DNA of 45,156 nucleotides from Candidatus Aegiribacteria sp. (lineage in GTDB: Bacteria > Fermentibacterota > Fermentibacteria > Fermentibacterales > JCC-6). A program made the translations under genes and the position numbers. This document shows positions 41,727-45,156 of the stretch, piece by piece. Within the stretch, counting starts at the first letter, position 1. Each line of letters starts with the position of its first letter. The stretch is taken from assembly GCA_021108435.1 (NCBI GenBank), contig JAIOQY010000046.1:1-45156 (forward strand). Reading direction: 5' to 3'. The notes below the pieces were generated by a model, which made no database searches, was not told the DNA's origin, and saw nothing but the letters and a program-made list of their open reading frames with translations.

Positions 41727-44700
41727 TTGTATCTTAAAAGGCTGGAGATAGTTGGATTTAAATCATTTGCGGATGCCTTTGAATTGGAATTCCGTAAAGG
41801 TATCTCCTGCATAGTAGGTCCGAACGGCTGCGGGAAAAGCAATATCGCTGACGCGATAAGATGGGCGCTCGGATCCCAGAGTCCATCAGAACTCCGAGCC
41901 GATCGCATGGAGGACGTGATATTTTCCGGAACAGTTGACAGGAAACCGCTCGGAATGGCTGAGGTTATCCTGACTTTCGACAATTCAAAAAGGGAACTTG
42001 ATCTGGATTTCGATGAAGTTTCAGTAACAAGAAGACTTTTCCGATCCGGAGACAGCGAGTACCTTCTGAACGGCAACCGATGCAGGCTCATGGATATTAC
42101 CGATCTGATCGTTGACAGAGGGCTTGGAAGCAATGGTTACTGGATTCTAGAGAGAAACATGACCGAGACTATTATCGAAAGCGGTCCGGCTGACAGAAGA
42201 TTTCTCTTTGACGAAGCCGCTGGAATCGTAAAATACAAAATACAGCGCCACAGAGCTGAACTGAAGCTTAACGGCGCAGGTGCTGATCTGGAAAGACTGG
42301 ATGACATTATCTCCGAGGTTGACAGGAATGTCCGATTACTCAAAAAACAGGTGGCTGATTTCAGGCGGTGGGAAAGATCTGAAAAACGTGTAACCGAAAT
42401 CCAGGGGCTCATGGAACATCGCAGCCTTCAGGTATCACAGAACAGATTGAAACAACTGGAGAAGCGCCTTAAAGAAAGCAAAGGACACGAACAGAAATAC
42501 TCGGCTTCAGTCGCAGCCGCTGCTGCCAGACTGAGCCAGGCCAGAACTTCTCTGGAGGCGGTTCAGTCTCAACTTGACAGAGAACATCAGCAATGCTCCA
42601 TGCTTGATTCAGAACTCGGGAAGGTCCGGGAACAACTTGCAGTTGCCGAGGAGAGAAGAAAATATACCATAGAACAGGCAGAGACCGCTGAAAAGGAATC
42701 GGTACTGGAATCAGAAAAAGCTGAGAATCTTGAAAAAAAGGCTGAGATTCTGCTTGGCGAGCAGACCTCCCTTGAGAACCGAATCAAATCCGCCCGAAGC
42801 ATTAAAGAAAAGGCTGCCTCTGAAACCTCACTGAAGGAAAACGAGTACAAAAGATTATCAACCGAACTTGAAAAACTGAAATCAGAGTACAGAGACAGGG
42901 CTGACAGCTTACGTTCTCTGCAGGAAGAATACACTGATCATCTAAGAAGGATCGAAAGAGCGAAGCAGGAACTGGAGCATGCTCTGGAGAGAAAAGAAGA
43001 GCTTGAGAAAGCAATTCAAAGGATCAGCGATAACCTTGTTGAATCAGAAAAAGAACTTGCCGGAGTTACAACCGCAAAAGTTGAACAGGAAAGCAGACTT
43101 GAAAAGGAAAAGGAATCTCGAACGGACATTGTGGGAAAGATCACCGAAGTAACAGATCGTATCAGATCCGGTGAGATGGAAGCAGGTCTTCTGAAGGCAA
43201 AGATTGAAAATCTAAGAGAGGCTGATTCCGAATCTGATTCCCGTGATTCACTCATATCATCAGGTTTATCTGTTCGGCCCGGAATGGGAATAGCTGTCGG
43301 CGCATGGCTCGATTCGTTTCAGGACTCAATAATCTGCGACGGCAGGATCCTCCCTGAGGGTTCAGGCGGAAAAAGATATTTTCTGAGTGTCAGAGAAGTA
43401 TCAAAACCCTTGATTCCGGAAAAGTCGATATGGCTGCCTGATTGCCTGGAGGAGAATTCCCCGGATAGTTACAGGGCATTGCTTTCAGGATGCGTTGTCG
43501 CTCCAGACAGAAAAACCGCAGCGGAATGGTTTTTCAGCGGCATTGACCTTGATATAGTCACCAGAAAAGGCGATCTGTTCAGGAAAGACGGTCTCGTACG
43601 GCTCGGGGTTCCCGAATCAGGCGGAGGAGCGATTGAACGGGAAGCGCTTGCCGAAGAAGCTGATAAGATGCTTCAGACTCTGGGAAAGAAGCTTGACGCT
43701 GATCGGGACCATGAGAGCCGCCTGAGAGAAACCGAGATTGAATTATCGTCCTCTCTTGAAGAAATTCGCGATGGGATCATCACGCGAGAGAAGAGTAAAG
43801 CCTCACTTCAGGCAACAGTTAACGGTCTTAAAAGCAGGATCGGTGAACTTGCATCCGAGAAGGAAACTCTCGAAGCCAGCCTTCCAGGTATCAGGAAGGC
43901 TTCAGAAGATCAGAAATCGGAAGAACCCTCAAAAAGAATTGAGGAATGCAGCGCCTTTCTTAATAAGCAGGCCGGTATTCTTGAGAAAATTGAGGCTGAG
44001 CGGGACAATCTTACCGTTGAACTCAACAGAGTCGTTCGAGAAGATAATGCTGCGCTTATCGAACTGTCTTCTCTCGAGACATCTCTAAAGCAGGTCGGAC
44101 TTGATCGGGCAAGACATCTTTCTGACGCTTCGGAATCAAGGGAAGGAAGCCGTACTCTTAAAGAAAAAGCTGGTTCTCTGCTTGATGGAAAGCTTACGAT
44201 TGATAAATCTATTGAGCAACTTGAGGAGCAAAAGGGAGATCTTTCCTTAAGCAGAGAGGAAGCCGAAAAAAGCAGAACGTCCGCCAGCAACAGCAGAGCA
44301 GAATGGCTTGAGAAAACCAGACAGGTTGAGAATGAGCTTTCGGAACATAGAGAGAATTTGTCTTCCGCCAGAGAAGAAAGAGCTGCTCTTTCGGGCGAAT
44401 CGGAAACAGTGAGAGGGCTTGTTGATGAACTCAGGGAGAAAGAACTCGTCCTCCCCGAGGAAAAAAGCAGGTTCTGGGACTACACCGATGAGAATCTCGA
44501 AATGGAACTGAACAAGCAGATCGGCTACAGAGAGAACCTTGGCCCTGTAAACATGCTTGCTGTTCCGGAGTTTGAAGAAGCCAATAAGAGAATCACTTTC
44601 CTGAAGGATCAGAGAGACGATCTCAACAAAGCCAGAGGATCCCTTATGGATGCTATAAGAGAGATCAATCAGACAGCCGCAAAGAAGTTTGATGAGACGT

Positions 44701-45155
44701 TCATTGAAGTCAGGAAGCACTTCAAGGATATGTTCACCAGCCTTTTCAGCGGGGGAGAGGCTGATATCATGGCACTTGATTCAGAAGATCCTCTTGAAGG
44801 CGGTATACAGATAGTCGCCAGGCCACCCGGAAAGAAACTTGAGAATATCACTGCTCTTTCAAGCGGCGAGAGAGCCATGACTGCTGCCGCGCTGCTGTTC
44901 GCTCTATATCTTGTTAAGCCGTCTCCTTTCTGTGTGCTGGACGAGCTGGACGCGCCGCTTGATGATTCAAATGTTGATAACTATGTCAAACTGCTCCAGG
45001 GATTTGTTGACAGAACCCAGTTCGTGGTGATAACGCACAACAAGCGAACTATGGAAGCCGCTGACCGCCTGTTTGGAATAACAATGGCCGAACAGGGAGT
45101 CTCATCCATGACATCTGTCAGCCTTGAAACCGCTGAACAACTGAGTGACAGCTGA
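41727..45155 (+). CDS. smc: Chromosome segregation ATPase SMC
   Basis: SMC with ScpA/ScpB organises and separates chromosomes. The 1142-aa protein begins at TTG 41727 (YLKRLEIVGFKSFAD), nine bases after GGGAG. It has Walker A VGPNGCGKSNIADAIRWALG at residue 30, long coiled coils (about 160-510 and 630-960), signature LSSGERAMTAAALLFA near 1043 and Walker B FCVLDELDAPLDD near 1066. The hinge region (about 510-630) is shorter than usual and I could not match its first half to the standard hinge. The stop codon is the last full codon of the window, so the gene is complete. Confidence 0.96.
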   Translation: MYLKRLEIVGFKSFADAFELEFRKGISCIVGPNGCGKSNIADAIRWALGSQSPSELRADRMEDVIFSGTVDRKPLGMAEVILTFDNSKRELDLDFDEVSVTRRLFRSGDSEYLLNGNRCRLMDITDLIVDRGLGSNGYWILERNMTETIIESGPADRRFLFDEAAGIVKYKIQRHRAELKLNGAGADLERLDDIISEVDRNVRLLKKQVADFRRWERSEKRVTEIQGLMEHRSLQVSQNRLKQLEKRLKESKGHEQKYSASVAAAAARLSQARTSLEAVQSQLDREHQQCSMLDSELGKVREQLAVAEERRKYTIEQAETAEKESVLESEKAENLEKKAEILLGEQTSLENRIKSARSIKEKAASETSLKENEYKRLSTELEKLKSEYRDRADSLRSLQEEYTDHLRRIERAKQELEHALERKEELEKAIQRISDNLVESEKELAGVTTAKVEQESRLEKEKESRTDIVGKITEVTDRIRSGEMEAGLLKAKIENLREADSESDSRDSLISSGLSVRPGMGIAVGAWLDSFQDSIICDGRILPEGSGGKRYFLSVREVSKPLIPEKSIWLPDCLEENSPDSYRALLSGCVVAPDRKTAAEWFFSGIDLDIVTRKGDLFRKDGLVRLGVPESGGGAIEREALAEEADKMLQTLGKKLDADRDHESRLRETEIELSSSLEEIRDGIITREKSKASLQATVNGLKSRIGELASEKETLEASLPGIRKASEDQKSEEPSKRIEECSAFLNKQAGILEKIEAERDNLTVELNRVVREDNAALIELSSLETSLKQVGLDRARHLSDASESREGSRTLKEKAGSLLDGKLTIDKSIEQLEEQKGDLSLSREEAEKSRTSASNSRAEWLEKTRQVENELSEHRENLSSAREERAALSGESETVRGLVDELREKELVLPEEKSRFWDYTDENLEMELNKQIGYRENLGPVNMLAVPEFEEANKRITFLKDQRDDLNKARGSLMDAIREINQTAAKKFDETFIEVRKHFKDMFTSLFSGGEADIMALDSEDPLEGGIQIVARPPGKKLENITALSSGERAMTAAALLFALYLVKPSPFCVLDELDAPLDDSNVDNYVKLLQGFVDRTQFVVITHNKRTMEAADRLFGITMAEQGVSSMTSVSLETAEQLSDS

Positions 45156-45156
45156 G

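Overview
The window is a dense, almost entirely single-strand stretch of bacterial chromosome carrying core functions. One gene, an HD-domain phosphohydrolase, reads leftward off the left edge. Everything from about position 1435 to the right edge reads rightward, with many start/stop overlaps and few intergenic gaps over 100 bases. The cell is Gram-negative in build (Lgt and LspA for lipoproteins, a predicted lipoprotein, a predicted outer-membrane barrel) and rod-shaped (MreBCD, PBP2, RodA). It also has genes best known from Gram-positive and deep-branching lineages (RNase Y, YmdB). This mix, with middling GC, strange small proteins and several genes I cannot name, suggests an uncultured candidate-phylum bacterium, perhaps near the FCB group. 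That placement is inference; I see no phylogenetic marker that settles it. No phage, transposon, CRISPR or integron sequence is visible.

Layout. 1-3328: the HD phosphohydrolase diverges from a TrpH-like PHP phosphoesterase, followed by a 67-aa protein and a putative lipoprotein. 3469-8769: rod-shape cluster mreB-mreC-mreD-mrdA-rodA. 8852-17455: lgt, a ComF-type phosphoribosyltransferase, an unknown multi-span membrane protein, dnaE, a secreted barrel-like protein, an M29 aminopeptidase, a Trm112-like zinc protein and a DUF167 protein. 17452-21650: the least ordinary part, with a 956-aa STAND-like ATPase carrying TPR-type repeats, a four-span membrane protein with a Pro/Ala tail, a hairpin terminator, and a short diverged relative of purine nucleoside phosphorylase. 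21647-25913: ileS, lspA and a lone carbamate kinase. 25956-29459: an orphan hybrid histidine kinase, a methyltransferase and an unknown protein. 29596-29672: tRNA-Val(GAC). 29717-33456: thrS-infC-rpmI-rplT, a coiled-coil protein and zapA. 33608-45155: rny-ymdB-ispA-dxs-nadK-recN-pgsA-smc.

How the genes fit together. mreBCD-mrdA-rodA build the lateral wall. lgt and lspA are successive enzymes of lipoprotein maturation. thrS-infC-rpmI-rplT is the classic translation cluster, and infC starts at a rare AUU codon. ispA and dxs belong to isoprenoid supply, recN and smc to chromosome maintenance, and zapA with its coiled-coil neighbour to division.

Most worth a second look: the inactive-looking PNP-fold protein translationally coupled to ileS; the STAND/TPR ATPase with no visible output domain; the pgsA-like gene whose frame is broken and restored 160 bases later; an SMC with a reduced, divergent hinge; the AUU start of infC; and a structured non-coding gap between zapA and rny. 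The sequence does not prove any new system. The ATPase, membrane protein and PNP-like neighbourhood is the best candidate, and it remains speculative.
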